A stretch of 64,000 bases of DNA from contig CP053155.1 of the NCBI GenBank assembly GCA_014607495.2, positions 1,426,001-1,490,000 on the forward strand, read 5' to 3'. Source of the DNA: Carposina sasakii (Eukaryota > Arthropoda > Insecta > Lepidoptera > Carposinidae). Under the pieces are notes generated by a model. That model made no database searches. It had not been told where the DNA came from and was given only the letters and a program-made list of their open reading frames with translations. Positions 1-9,714 of this stretch are shown one piece after another. Position 1 is the stretch's first letter, and each line of letters begins with the position of its first letter. Both the position numbers and the translations under genes were made by a program.

Positions 1-171
1 AGATCATGCATTTTATCGTTTCTTCTAGGGATCCTGCCTATTCTCTTCTCTTATACTCTCAGCTACAGGGCCCAAGTCATAGTCCATGTCAACTTTGGAA
101 TTTATTTCCGTGGGACTTTCGGGAACTCCTTTCTTAGTCCTTCCATAAATAAAAGGAATACATAAATAAAT

Positions 172-216
172 ACATCAGCCTATTGCAGTCCACTGCTGGA
201 CGTAGGCTTATCCAGA
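172..216 (-). repeat. LINE-like 3' end fragment
   Basis: Read on the minus strand this is the 3' terminal motif (CCTACGTCCAGCAGTGGACT, then GCAATAGGCTGATG) that recurs at 3.0, 16.7, 31.1 and 35.4 kb. Elsewhere the motif is followed by short GAT or GAA repeats, as in non-LTR retrotransposon tails. Only the last ~45 bases are present here. Confidence 0.6.
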
Positions 217-556
217 GGATGCTGCAACCTTCCTGTTTTCGACATACAAAAATACAAAATTATGCCAAATTTCTGCTTCATACGCTGAGCAATGTCTATC
301 ACTTTAGAACGTCGTGTAGTATTGTAGGTTTTATACTAGAGGTCACCCGCGATTTCGTCCGCTAGAACTGTATGGCCTAACTAGGTATATAATTCCTAAA
401 TTTATAAGCTATATAATGGCTTAGTTTCATCTACAAACATCCACTCTCACAAACATTTACAATATTAGTGGAGAGCTTATTATAATAATAAATAAGTCAT
501 TAAAATTTATGTAGGTATCTATACCTATATAAACATATTTCAACGTCTGTATTCAG

Positions 557-674
557 TGGGGTAAGCACGAACCTTTTTACGCGGGGTAACACTAGCGACT
601 CGCAAGCAAAATCTATGTGATTTGACAGTTTGACGCTAGCGTTACGGACTATCGAGAGTTTCGTGCTTACCCCA
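557..674. mobile_element. 118-bp MITE, copy 1
   Basis: This is a short non-coding element with near-palindromic ends, TGGGGTAAGCACGAA at the left and its complement TTCGTGCTTACCCCA at the right. It is flanked by a 3-bp direct duplication CAG (554-556 and 675-677). Three further copies at 12707, 15285 and 60138 are also exactly 118 bp. Internal blocks include CGCTAGCGTTACG and CTATCGAGAG; relative to the other copies this one is inverted. The 3-bp duplications and GGGG-type ends suggest a PIF/Harbinger-like origin, which is inference. Confidence 0.8.
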
Positions 675-1446
675 CAGATTTGTAACGTAATTTTGCATGT
701 TAAAAGTAGAAAGTTTTGTTCTTATTAAAGTAGGTATATTAATTACTTAGTTAATAATATTATTTAATTAAGACTCTACACTAAAAGCAACACGTACAAA
801 TTCATAATATTTACAAAATATACACGTTACACGTTTTATTTACGTAAGTACAGTTAACCTACGAATACAATCAATAATGTAATGGATGAATTTTGTTACA
901 GTAAAAAAATATCAGTATGGAGACCGTAAGAGGAACTCATCAAAATACATATGTAAAATTGAGAGCCAAGTACAAGGGGAAATTCATCACCAAATGAATT
1001 GCAAACTATGTGCATGCCAAGATCATTTATTGGAAAGTCTTTAGATACCAGGTATCTTAATATCTTTATAATTTCAACAAGCTACTCTTGTAAATACAAT
1101 TAAAACAAACGCGTCTTAATTTAGACACTGAAAGAAAATAATCCTTCTAGCACTTCACCGGTTACTCCGGCGACACGCTCGTTTCGCTCGCTTGGCATGC
1201 ATGCATTGTTTTAACAGAACTTAACTCAAAATCCAATTATCCCCAAGAAGCTAAATTATATCCCTGCAAAATTCATACTACCCAATTTTTAAATTAATTT
1301 TTTTATAAGTATAGTGAATTATACAATATGCCTTCATCATATGTATGTATAAGTAAACACACATATGTATACGACTGGTGCTAAGTTTATTATCTTCCCT
1401 TTAAATATTGAATTGTATCAGGCGTCACTATTCGGAAGTTCAAATC
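675..1446. other. No gene seen; AT-rich DNA
   Basis: AT-rich sequence without a credible coding region. A short CpG-rich palindromic patch (CGCTCGTTTCGCTCGC, about 1178-1195) interrupts it. From about 1410 the sequence resembles the block just upstream of the repeat copy near 28.85 kb (ATTCGGAAGTTCAAA shared). Confidence 0.5.
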
Positions 1447-1598
1447 TCTATTGAGGGATCGCCCGCCACCGGGCCCTATACCTCCGCTGACCCTCGGATC
1501 TGCCTGTACTGTAGTGTCTTGTGTTCGTGATCATGAGTAGGCAGATCCGAGGGTCAGCGGAGGGTATAGGGCCCGGTGGCGGGCGATCCCTCAATAGA
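1447..1598. repeat. Long GC-rich inverted repeat (hairpin)
   Basis: The left arm 1447-1505 and right arm 1539-1598 are reverse complements over about 59 nt, differing only by one extra G in the right arm. They are separated by a 33-nt spacer. The arms carry the CACCGGGCCC and GACCCTCGGATCTG blocks also found at 28.46 kb and 38.70 kb, where they occur as single non-inverted copies. This therefore looks like two facing copies of the 5' end of a repeat family. Near-perfect arms imply recent origin or gene conversion. Confidence 0.85.
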
Positions 1599-2821
1599 TA
1601 TCTTCCCTTTATTTCAATTAATTTTTGAGGTAGAGTGTACACGCACGTTCGAATTACAGCTTGTAACAATATCAGATATTTATGTTACCTACTAACTGAC
1701 AGAGAGGTGACAAACAGTCGCTCACTTTACGACATGTTATCTTTCGACATGTGTGCAAACAAACATACATGCGCGCGACGATGTTTATGATGAATGACTG
1801 AAACGAGTAGGCCTTACTTGCAGGCTTCTAGTAGGATTTATTTTTTTGACTTATTCGGTGATCCTGCAGTTTTGGGACCTTGGACAAAGTAACATTCTCG
1901 ATCGAATCGGTAGAAGTTGGTTACCGACACGTTTGCTCCAATAGGAAGCCTTCATTTTTGCGTTCGTTAAGTCACGTGATGAATTTCAACCACTATTGGG
2001 AGTGTTGCGACAACGAATGTCGATGCCAAACGATGTTACATTGTCTAAGTACATTGTTACCCCATTTTTGAGAACACAGTCATGTGTTTATTACTTATGT
2101 CTGTATGAGGCAAATGTTAGGCAGTGATTGGTTCAGCCTGCGCTATACATATAAAGCAAAATGACGGTCAAAATACTGCCGTTGATTACCCCCTCCCCCT
2201 CCTCCAAATTCCTTTGTGGAGAGCCGGACACGTTTGCCCAGACAGGTTAATTAAAAACAATCACAACTTATTACTTACTCATTGAAATTTATCGCATATA
2301 CAAAAGGCGACTTCAATTTATATATGAACTTTCATCTACTACTTAACTTTCATACAAGAATACACGAAAGTAGGACTTCATTATGTAAATTCCAACAATA
2401 AGCGGGATTTAGTATAATCTGCACCGAGACGGGTTACATTACATAGTAACTAGCGCCTCCAGCTAAAAGCGGATCTATTAAGCATAATTTGTTGGGACAG
2501 CCATAAAAATATTATGGCTCCATCAAACAAGATGGCACCTCTTTGTGGCAATCGTAACCATATCCAGTTAATTTATATTAATGGAGTCCACGCCCACATA
2601 GGAAAATGAAAGTTTATCATCGTAAAGTGATGAAAACTGGAAATAATGATGAAAATAGCTAGATAGGTATATATAGACAAACTGATAATTTATACCTACT
2701 TTTCTTAAGTACTCGTACCTACCTACCTACTAACTTACTCCTTAAGTACTAATTATTCTGCTCATAGTATGAACAGATACATATTATTTCTTATTTAGGG
2801 CTAATAATTGTAGATTGTAAT
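1599..2821. other. No gene seen
   Basis: No supported gene. The stretch holds a C-rich run near 2190-2215, a short fragment related to a dispersed repeat (AGTAACTAGCGCC near 2446, also at 30.2, 36.8, 43.3 and 59.2 kb), and a small CTAC microsatellite near 2718-2732. Confidence 0.45.
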
Positions 2822-3046
2822 CGGCCGCGGGGTGCCGGCAGAGTAGAATTCGTACCACCCCATGTCTGCCCGTGGGTATCGTACGAGGCGATTAAGGGTT
2901 TCCGGGAGGCGGGCAGCAGCGCCTCCCGTGTTGACAACATAGTCCGAAAATACAAACTGCGGTCACCAACCTGCCTGCCCAGTCTTGTGACGTGCCCTGG
3001 GGGAGGCCTACGTCCAGCAGTGGACTGCAATAGGCTGATGATGAAT
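2822..3046 (+). mobile_element. LINE-like retroelement 3' region
   Basis: A GC-rich block starts with GGTGCCGGCAGAGTAGA and ends with GCCTACGTCCAGCAGTGGAC followed by a GATGAT tail. The same block occurs at 16549-16785 (+, GAA tail) and 35428-35663 (minus), with truncated ends at 172 and 31103. Variable trinucleotide tails and 5' truncation point to a non-LTR retrotransposon or a SINE sharing its tail. No protein-coding frame survives. Confidence 0.65.
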
Positions 3047-3489
3047 TGTAGATTCATTCAGAACCCCCAATCAGTTTATATAATCGACTCTGTCTCTTAT
3101 AAAGTACTTCAATACTTACAGAATCCATAGGTAACATGAAAAACAACCATTACCTCACAACCTGCTTGGGCACATAAAATGAAGAAACTTCACAACTTAG
3201 AACACGGTAATAAAAACTTGGTTCTCCCTCATCCACGGTATCTATTCTAAATTACTATCGCAGATAAGCAATAAAGTTAATTATGCATAATACTCCCATC
3301 ATATCAAGTAACCGGTTAAGAAATAAACACAAAATTATAACTTTAATGTTATAAGCTACAAGTGAACTGTTTATGGAATAGAATGTTGCTAATGTAATGA
3401 AACGCATTACTAAATATAGATCAATAATTGCGAACAGAAATATAAATCATTTCGGAAACATAGCCGTGTGCATATGTACCTATATTATG

Positions 3490-3562
3490 TAGAGATGCGG
3501 GCTTCACTAGAATACATCAGCTGCATCTCCTTCCGTGCATGTTGTAAGAGTCGACTAAAGAA
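3490..3562 (-). repeat. Dispersed repeat fragment (GTCGACTCTTACGAC family)
   Basis: Contains GCTGCATCTCCTTCCGTGCA and AGAGTCGACT, found again at 18.2, 29.8, 33.4, 41.5 and 47.0 kb on either strand. It is a partial copy without terminal features, so the class of repeat cannot be assigned. Confidence 0.55.
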
Positions 3563-3568
3563 TTCCAG

Positions 3569-3708
3569 CCCCCCTAGTATGACCACGCATCGTGGATATC
3601 GTATCGTATGATATCGTATCGGCTATGTTTATCGTATTTTGACAGGCTAAATGTCGATAAATCGGTTTATCATATCGTGTTTCGCAGGTCATGCTACTTG
3701 AGCAGGGG
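3569..3708. mobile_element. Foldback MITE (CCCCCCTAGCATGA family), copy 1
   Basis: Begins CCAGCCCCCCTAGTATGACC, is rich in ATATCG and TATCGTATCG, and has the central block GACAGGCTAAATGTCGATAA. Related copies lie at 19329-19492 and, inverted, at 26660-26823, where both ends carry the AGCCCCCCTAGCA / TGCTAGGGGGCT terminal repeats. The right terminus here is degenerate. Confidence 0.65.
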
Positions 3709-3850
3709 CATTTTCTAAGGCGATGAACGAGCTAGCGACTAGTCTCTGGTCTCTTAAATTTGGCCCGTGGCAACGTTGTTGTGAATTCTTCGTGATTCTG
3801 CTACTCCATATCGGAAACAAAACCGTATGTTTGATAGGGGTGCACGTATA

Positions 3851-4317
3851 CAGGATGTTTTTCGTTGCCACCCATCATTTGACACCCTTAACGAAGGGTA
3901 CGTATTCTATACATCAAATAGAGTAAGTTCATGCCAAAAAAATGCTGGGAAACGATATAATTTTTTTTTAATAATAATTTATTACTTGATCGGGCCAAAT
4001 TTGGCACGGAATGCAGAGGTCGTGGGTTCGATTCCCACCCGGGTGAGGAATTTTTTCCATTTCTTTATTAATAATTTTAAAATTTATAGTGTCCAGTGTT
4101 TGTGTTAATTTTTTTATAGACAGATTTCAATTCATGCAATGTATATTTTTTGCATAATGTATATTTATGCAAAAAAATGCAGTCTATTTACTCAACTTTG
4201 GACCCTAATATCTTGGGAACCAGACACTTCTCAGGTATGTTTCCATGGAGAAAAATGATCGTGATGATGAAGAGATTCCGTAGTATTCGGGAACGTTGAC
4301 GACAAAGAAACATGCTG
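3851..4317 (+). mobile_element. CAGGGTG-ended MITE, copy a (SINE inside)
   Basis: Ends are CAGGATGTTTTTCG and a degenerate complement of CAGGGTG at 4311-4317. The interior matches the family blocks AACGAAGGGTACGTA, TAGTGTCCAGTGTTT and CATGGAGAAAAATGATCGTG. Other copies are at 13990, 18319, 23997, 24709, 41668, 51815 and 56727. This copy is longer because a truncated SINE sits at 4003-4079, flanked by AAATTT on both sides. Confidence 0.75.
4003..4079 (+). mobile_element. 5'-truncated tRNA-derived SINE
   Basis: Holds the 3' half of the tRNA-like region (B box GGTTCGATTCC within GTCGTGGGTTCGATTCCCAC) followed by the family tail ATTTTTTCCATTTCTTTATT. AAATTT at 3997-4002 is repeated at 4080-4085, and the flanks continue uninterrupted in other copies of the host MITE. 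This marks a 5'-truncated insertion with target duplication. Confidence 0.75.
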
Positions 4318-4852
4318 TATGTGCAGTTCAGTTAATTTATTCATTGAACTACACTTTAACATCGGTGTATATGAGGTGGAAAAGTAATACACTGTAAGTG
4401 GTTATTATAGTGTACAAGTAATTGCCTTACTTTATATCTGTTACAAGATAAATAAGAGTTGCTTTTACGGTGTGAATAAATTAGTCATTCGCTGTATCAT
4501 ATTCTGTTAGAACATAAAACGGATCGTAATTTTCTTTGAAATTCACTTACACGTAATTACTTGGAAAGAAAGAAAGTTGCGTATACAAAAAATGAATAAT
4601 AGATTATACCTAAGGATTCACTTCTAGCAATGGTCTAAAAAAATCTAAGACATATTTTAAATTTTTTAACCCTAATTTGTTATTATTATTAATGTTTTTT
4701 TTTAAAATTAATAAATGTTTGTTACATACATGTAAGGAAATGCAGGATCTTAAAGGAGATCCCACGTCTTAGGGACTAACTAGGTTATCAAAATTTTTCA
4801 GCCATATAGGACCTTGTTTTTCAAAATCGCTAGTCCATTTTACCGAGCTTAA
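4318..4852. other. No gene seen
   Basis: AT-rich, no supported coding region. A fragment near 4738-4775 (GGATCTTAAAGGAGATCCCA) resembles the dispersed repeat at 29.7 and 33.3 kb. Confidence 0.4.
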
Positions 4853-5162
4853 TCTATCTATATACATATAATAAAAATGTAACGGATCGCTGTTTGTACA
4901 TGAAAGATATATAAGAAAAAATATTATAGGAGACCTTTGTCAACGCAATAGGACCCAAAACGATGATTTTTGAATTTTTGTCTGTTTGTCTGTGCATTTG
5001 TGCACGTTAATCTCAGAAACGGCTGAACCGATTTCGATGCAGTTTTCAGAAATATATTGTGACAGGTCCCGCTTAACATATAGGCTACTTTTTATCCCGG
5101 ATAATTTCGACATTTTGTTTTTTCTGTAGTCCACGCTGACGAAGTCGCGAGCGTCCATTAGT
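4853..5162 (+). mobile_element. Helitron-like non-autonomous element
   Basis: Starts TCTATCTATATACATATAAT and ends with a GACGAAGTCGCGAGCGTCC block followed by ATTAGT, a mutated form of the CTAGT end seen in sister copies. Internal markers are CTCAGAAACGGCTGAACCGA and TAGGCTACTTTTTATCCCGG. The TC start, CTRR-type end and lack of terminal inverted repeats fit Helitrons. Confidence 0.6.
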
Positions 5163-5549
5163 ACCAGAATAAAAACGCTACAAACTATAAAGTATAACAA
5201 ACTCAATAAAGTCCGAAGCAAAGGTAACTAACGAATGTACTTTGTAAAATTACATTAAACCTGCTAATCGTTTAAAAAGGAGCAGTTTTCTCTCGAAAAG
5301 CAAAACAGCTGTGGCTTGTAAATTAAGTTTGTCAACACACTCGCGCGCGACATGCCCAGATGTTTTCTATCTGGACGAATAAATAAATAAATACAGGACA
5401 GCAGGTTGTTTGGTAACTGAGTGATGTGCCATACTTAGAATTGAAGTTATAGTAAAGTTGGTTGGTACATCAAGGACAGACGACAAATTTAAAACTTTAT
5501 GGGTTGCCCCCAAAAATATTTTCATGTAAAATGTAGCCAAGAGGAGACC

Positions 5550-5727
5550 GAGACCACATGGCGTGCGCTGTCAAAATGTTATCAGATGTCATGTTCTCCG
5601 TAGCTCCGTAGCTCTCTGTAGCTCCATGCTATATGTATAGCATGAAGCTACAGAGAGCTACGGAGCTATGGAGCTACGGAGAACATGACATCTGATAACA
5701 TTTTGACTGTGCACGCCATGTGGTCTC
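5550..5727. mobile_element. Foldback element with near-zero loop
   Basis: The left arm 5550-5633 and right arm 5636-5727 are reverse complements meeting across only two bases (GCTATA-TG-TATAGC at 5628-5641). The right arm carries one extra 8-nt unit of the internal GTAGCTCC-type motif, otherwise the arms match almost fully. No coding capacity. Confidence 0.85.
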
Positions 5728-6149
5728 TACATATACAACGTGGTGGTATAATGTATAATATACAACGCACATCATGTATGTATAGTCACCCTTATATGAT
5801 AGATCGCACTTCCTATGCTCCATGCTACGAGTACCTACAACATTATTATATGTACTCGTATAGTCACCTCACCGCGATAGCTATCTCGAAAACAGGCACC
5901 AAGTAGGGCAATTGCCGCAGCTCTGACCCTGGTGGTGACATCTCGGACCATTTGCCACATCGGATGAAATGTATCTGCTGAATACAAATCGTGTTTTAAT
6001 CCTTTGAAGTAGAGTTATCTGGTTGTTATTACCTAATTTGAAAGTTGCAATATGCTTGTATGAGAGACAAAGTGAGACAAGAGAGGATGTACGTACATAC
6101 GTAATTTTTCCTAAATGACAATAATTAAATAAACTAAAACAAGAATTAT

Positions 6150-6257
6150 AAAATTATTAATAAAGAAAATGGAAAAAATTCCTCACCCGGGTGGGAATCG
6201 AACCCACGACCTCTGCATCCGCGTGACAGCGCTCTCACCACTGAGCACCGGGTCACT
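6150..6257 (-). mobile_element. tRNA-derived SINE copy
   Basis: On the minus strand: tRNA-like 5' part with GTGCTCAGTGGTGAGAGC (A box, one base missing), B box GGTTCGATTCC, acceptor-like CCGGGTGAGG, then the tail ATTTTTTCCATTTTCTTTAT. The acceptor halves can pair (ACCCGG/CCGGGT), but the anticodon arm pairs poorly. It is a SINE head, not a working tRNA gene. Confidence 0.75.
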
Positions 6258-6667
6258 TTTAAAAGTTCCTTTTGTTACCCGAGGGCATTTTTTTTGACGT
6301 GAAACGTCTTTAAAATCGCGCCGACACATACGGGTACCAGGTTTAAAAACTGGACCGTAACGAAAAGGTCTATATCATCGTACCTTAATAATTAAAAAAC
6401 TATTGGTCTTAGAAACAAAAATGTGGTGTAAATATTTCACTTATATAGTCAGCTCGCTGTTATGACATTGAGTTCGTGTCGGGGTCAAGCGGGGGGGCGG
6501 GGGAGGGATACTGCGATAACTGTGCGAAACCGGCGCTCACGCTTGTTTCTATTCAGTGTAACTCGTGACTCCGACTTTATAGCGTGGTGATTCTTTCGTG
6601 TGTTTGTCAAGTTTATTTGAACCGATTGATTTATACAAAAATAAGTGTAATTTGGACAGTATTTATA

Positions 6668-6876
6668 TCTATACTAATAATATTATAAAGCTGAAGAGTT
6701 TGTTTGTTTGTTTGTTTGAACGCGCTAATCTCAGGAACTACTGGTCTGATTTGAAAAATTCTTTCAGTGTTAGATAGCCCATTTACCAAGGAAGGCTACA
6801 GTCTATACAACAACCTGCCCGGCTTCGCACGGGTACAACGCCCCCTCACGCGGACGAAGTCGTGGGCGGCTGCTAT
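6668..6876 (+). mobile_element. Helitron-like non-autonomous element
   Basis: Begins TCTATACTAATAATATTATA and contains (GTTT)n and GAACGCGCTAATCTCAGGAA. It ends in GACGAAGTCGTGGGCGGCTG, with the final CTAGT decayed to CTAT. Same family as the pieces at 4853, 37693 and 63725. Confidence 0.65.
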
Positions 6877-7583
6877 TTAAAATAACCAGAAAGTGACAAT
6901 AAATATATAAACATTTGCTATGTATTTTATGTTTCTATTACGTACCTGTTCTTTTTTTATTAAAATACTTAAAACAGCGTCCATCTTGTTTTCATTTCAA
7001 TCTTTTACTTTAAAAGCGATTCGCTAACATAGACGTTTCACGTTAAAACCAACGGCCGTGTGCCCCGACACAGCCCCACCCGCTTTTTGATAACGACACG
7101 ACTGTGACATCATAACATTAATTAACAATTTTTATTTTAGATATAGGTACATAGATTCTTTGATTAATATACCTTTTGATGACCTAGGTTAAGTCCTTTT
7201 TGTATTTCACTAATATTTCTTTTGTTGTTTGTTACAGGTAAGTGCAGTGTTACTGAAAGACAGGATCGTAAGTTTTCATTTCTTTCCAGCCGCCATAGAT
7301 TTAGTAGTTTTCTTTCTGTGTAATACCACGATAGAAATCCTGAAACTGGTAAGGTTTCTTTGGATTAAGTCAATCCGATACTCCTTTTTTTCTTCTTCTA
7401 TAGATCGAAATGGTAGAGTTTTGGTAAATACCTATATAGGTAGGTGACTTATTATTTCTTAAATAAAGGCGTTTACAAGGACAATGCACACATAATGTAA
7501 CTACGTGTTAAGAACTTCAATGAGGTTTTATAATATACAAGGTCAGAAGTGGCATCTTGTACATAATGATTTTATATTTTATT
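6877..7583. other. No gene seen; 5' flank of LTR element
   Basis: AT-rich DNA with no supported gene. A CAGGTAAGTG junction at 7236-7245 is preceded by a pyrimidine-poor stretch and gives no credible exon. Confidence 0.4.
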
Positions 7584-7587
7584 TATA

Positions 7588-8024
7588 TGTCGGAGATCAA
7601 GATGTCATATCCTACAGTCGGATCTCCAACGCCATCTATTTTCAATCGTTGAAGTTAGAAACGTCAAGTCGACAGCTATCACTGACTGGAGGACAGCTGT
7701 CACTTGGGTAAAGACAAGACAGAGTACTGAGAGGGCGCCACTGTAGATTTACAACGACCACCGGGTCGTTTGAATTGAGCCGGAGGGTATTCTGGGCTTG
7801 GTTGTTGCGTCTGTCGAGCGAAGCACGGGTGCTAATCAGCCTCTGTCTTGTACTTACCACGTTTCTACGTTATCCGCTAGAATCCTAGTAATCTTGTGCG
7901 TAGATACAGTGAAAGTGTTTGTGATTCCTAATTAAGCTTGTTTACTACACGCCGCATTCTTTATTTCGGATTTTGGAAGATGTCGGATACACCTAACGGC
8001 ACGCCACTCGACCCATCGACGTCA
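7588..8024 (+). repeat. 5' LTR
   Basis: This LTR is 437 bp, starts TGTCGGAGATC and ends GACGTCA. I compared it base by base with 12157-12593 and found no difference. It begins with an inverted pair GGAGATC...GATCTCC. The last 45 bases (7980-8024) already encode the first 15 residues of Gag. I see no clear primer-binding site starting TGG just after it. Confidence 0.93.
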
Positions 8025-9713
8025 TCAGGCGTGGGATGCAACCCGGATCACCCACATGAAACACGTGCTTCAAATAGTGACTCGAGCGAAGAAAAATGGC
8101 GTCTTCTCTTCGAGCAACAAAATCAAAATTTTCTGGCGTTGGTGCAAGCAATAAAACTACCTGCATCTTCGGACTCTATTCGCTTTCCTGATTTCGACCC
8201 AGAGAAAAGAGACATCGACGCCCGAGCTTGGATATCGACCGCGGACATGTGTATCACAGATCGACATCGCCATGGATCTTCTCTGATGATCGCGTTAAGC
8301 CACGCAATCAAGGGCGAAGCATCATCTTGGCTGTCTTCAATATCGTTTCCTAATATGACGTGGGCCGATTTTAAGGAGCTTTTCGTAGCAAGGTATGACT
8401 GTCCTGAAACTGCTGCTTCCTTTCTCATCAGTATACACGACAAGAAACCGAGAGATAACGAGTGCCTGGCCTCATACGCCGCTACCCTCATAACATCCTT
8501 AATGGCAAGGTGGAATGGACTGACTACAGAACAGATAGCAATAGCCACTGTCTTAGCTCATATTTCAAAACAAGAGCCACGTGTTCAGAGGATTGCTATA
8601 ACGACTGACATCAAGATGCGTAACCATTTACAAAAGGAACTGAAGGCTGTCTCGTTCCTGAAGAGAAGTTATTCATCAAGTATTTATCGTGATGGACTCG
8701 ACCTAAAAAGAAACCGACCTAATGGATCTGCTGTGACCATCAAGTGCTTTAATTGTGGACAACTAGGCCACAAATCTCTTCAATGTCGCAACAAAGCCAA
8801 TTCGAAGAAGCAAGATGACCGGTCCAAACACAGGTCCTTTCACGGGGACCATAACTCGACCAACCAACCTACAGGGAGAACCGATCGCATCACCTGCTTC
8901 AACTGCCGGGAACAAGGCCACTATGCATCCGACTGCCCGAAGAGGAAAATCAAGGAGGGGAACAACGGTACCGGCGGCGGCACTGGAACTGGTCCAGCTA
9001 AGGAAAAGCGAGTAGACGTGTGCATTGTGAGTGCGCCTTCGGGTTCTCTGCGTCACTCTGGTGAGTCATTCCCATTTACTTACGACTCAGGTTCAGAGTG
9101 TTCCTTAGTTAAAGAATCGATTGCTTTGAAATTTAGTGGTAAGCGAATTTATGACAATGTTTCTATGACTGGTATAGAACAAACTTCTATAGCCTCGACC
9201 ATGCAAATTTTAACGACAATTGACATTGACAATATTAACTTTGAGATACTCCTTCATGTTTTACCTGACCATTGTTTGCGATACAACATTATGATCGGAC
9301 GTGAAATTCTAGCTATCGGTTTGACTGTACATATGTCGGTAGATAAAGTACGTTTCGAGAAAATTAACATAGTCGAATCATGTGATGTAGTTGCAATTAA
9401 TGGTATAGACCTTGACTTGGTAGATACTGACGTTAGTAATGAATACAGACCTAGGTTGATTGAGATTTTAGAACGGTTCAAGCTTAGTTTCATTACCGGT
9501 ACACCTACTTCTCCTGCTGACACTGAACCTATGCAGATACGGCTCGTAGACCCGCACAAGACGGTAAATCTTCGCCCATACAGGCTGACCCCAGATGAAC
9601 GTCAGATTGTGAGGGGCAAGATCAACGAGCTGCTTAATGCTAAGGTAATTAGACCTATTTCTTCACCGTTCGCAAGCCCGATACTTTTGGTAAAAAAAAG
9701 ACGGTTCAGATAG
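7980..9713 (+). CDS. Retrotransposon Gag-protease-RT (N-terminal part)
   Basis: This is the polyprotein of the LTR element, 577 residues from the ATG at 7980; reading upstream only reaches a TTG. The Gag region covers roughly residues 30-240 and is followed by two CCHC zinc knuckles, residues 256-269 (CFNCGQLGHKSLQC) and 306-319 (CFNCREQGHYASDC), which bind the element RNA. The aspartic protease has its active-site DSG at 369-371 and the flap-side IMIGRE at 437-442. The last ~50 residues are the start of reverse transcriptase (DPHKT...RPYRL). Gag, protease and RT share one frame. Translation ends at a TAG (9711) because a run of eight A at 9692-9699 has shifted the frame inside RT. The start codon lies inside the 5' LTR. 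This is a mobile-element gene, not a host gene. Confidence 0.9.
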   Translation: MSDTPNGTPLDPSTSSGVGCNPDHPHETRASNSDSSEEKWRLLFEQQNQNFLALVQAIKLPASSDSIRFPDFDPEKRDIDARAWISTADMCITDRHRHGSSLMIALSHAIKGEASSWLSSISFPNMTWADFKELFVARYDCPETAASFLISIHDKKPRDNECLASYAATLITSLMARWNGLTTEQIAIATVLAHISKQEPRVQRIAITTDIKMRNHLQKELKAVSFLKRSYSSSIYRDGLDLKRNRPNGSAVTIKCFNCGQLGHKSLQCRNKANSKKQDDRSKHRSFHGDHNSTNQPTGRTDRITCFNCREQGHYASDCPKRKIKEGNNGTGGGTGTGPAKEKRVDVCIVSAPSGSLRHSGESFPFTYDSGSECSLVKESIALKFSGKRIYDNVSMTGIEQTSIASTMQILTTIDIDNINFEILLHVLPDHCLRYNIMIGREILAIGLTVHMSVDKVRFEKINIVESCDVVAINGIDLDLVDTDVSNEYRPRLIEILERFKLSFITGTPTSPADTEPMQIRLVDPHKTVNLRPYRLTPDERQIVRGKINELLNAKVIRPISSPFASPILLVKKRRFR

Positions 9714-9714
9714 A

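Noticed and set aside
1880..2071. Frame with WECCDNEC...C reminiscent of an insulin A chain
   Set aside because: Cysteine spacing after the CC-x3-C part is x7 rather than x8 with an extra cysteine, there is no B chain or signal peptide, and the frame starts at TTG. Chance resemblance.
6182..6257. Possible tRNA gene
   Set aside because: A and B boxes and acceptor pairing exist, but the anticodon arm does not pair properly, and repeated copies share a non-tRNA tail. Treated as a SINE.
7229..7447. Frame next to a CAGGTAAGTG junction
   Set aside because: Acceptor and donor abut without an exon between them, the frame starts at TTG and has no recognised domain.
8123..8548. 141-codon frame antisense to gag
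   Set aside because: Shadow of the codon pattern of the real Gag frame; no domain or start context.
9692..9699. Programmed frameshift at the A8 run
   Set aside because: It lies within the RT domain rather than between gag and pol, so a disabling indel or a read error is more likely.
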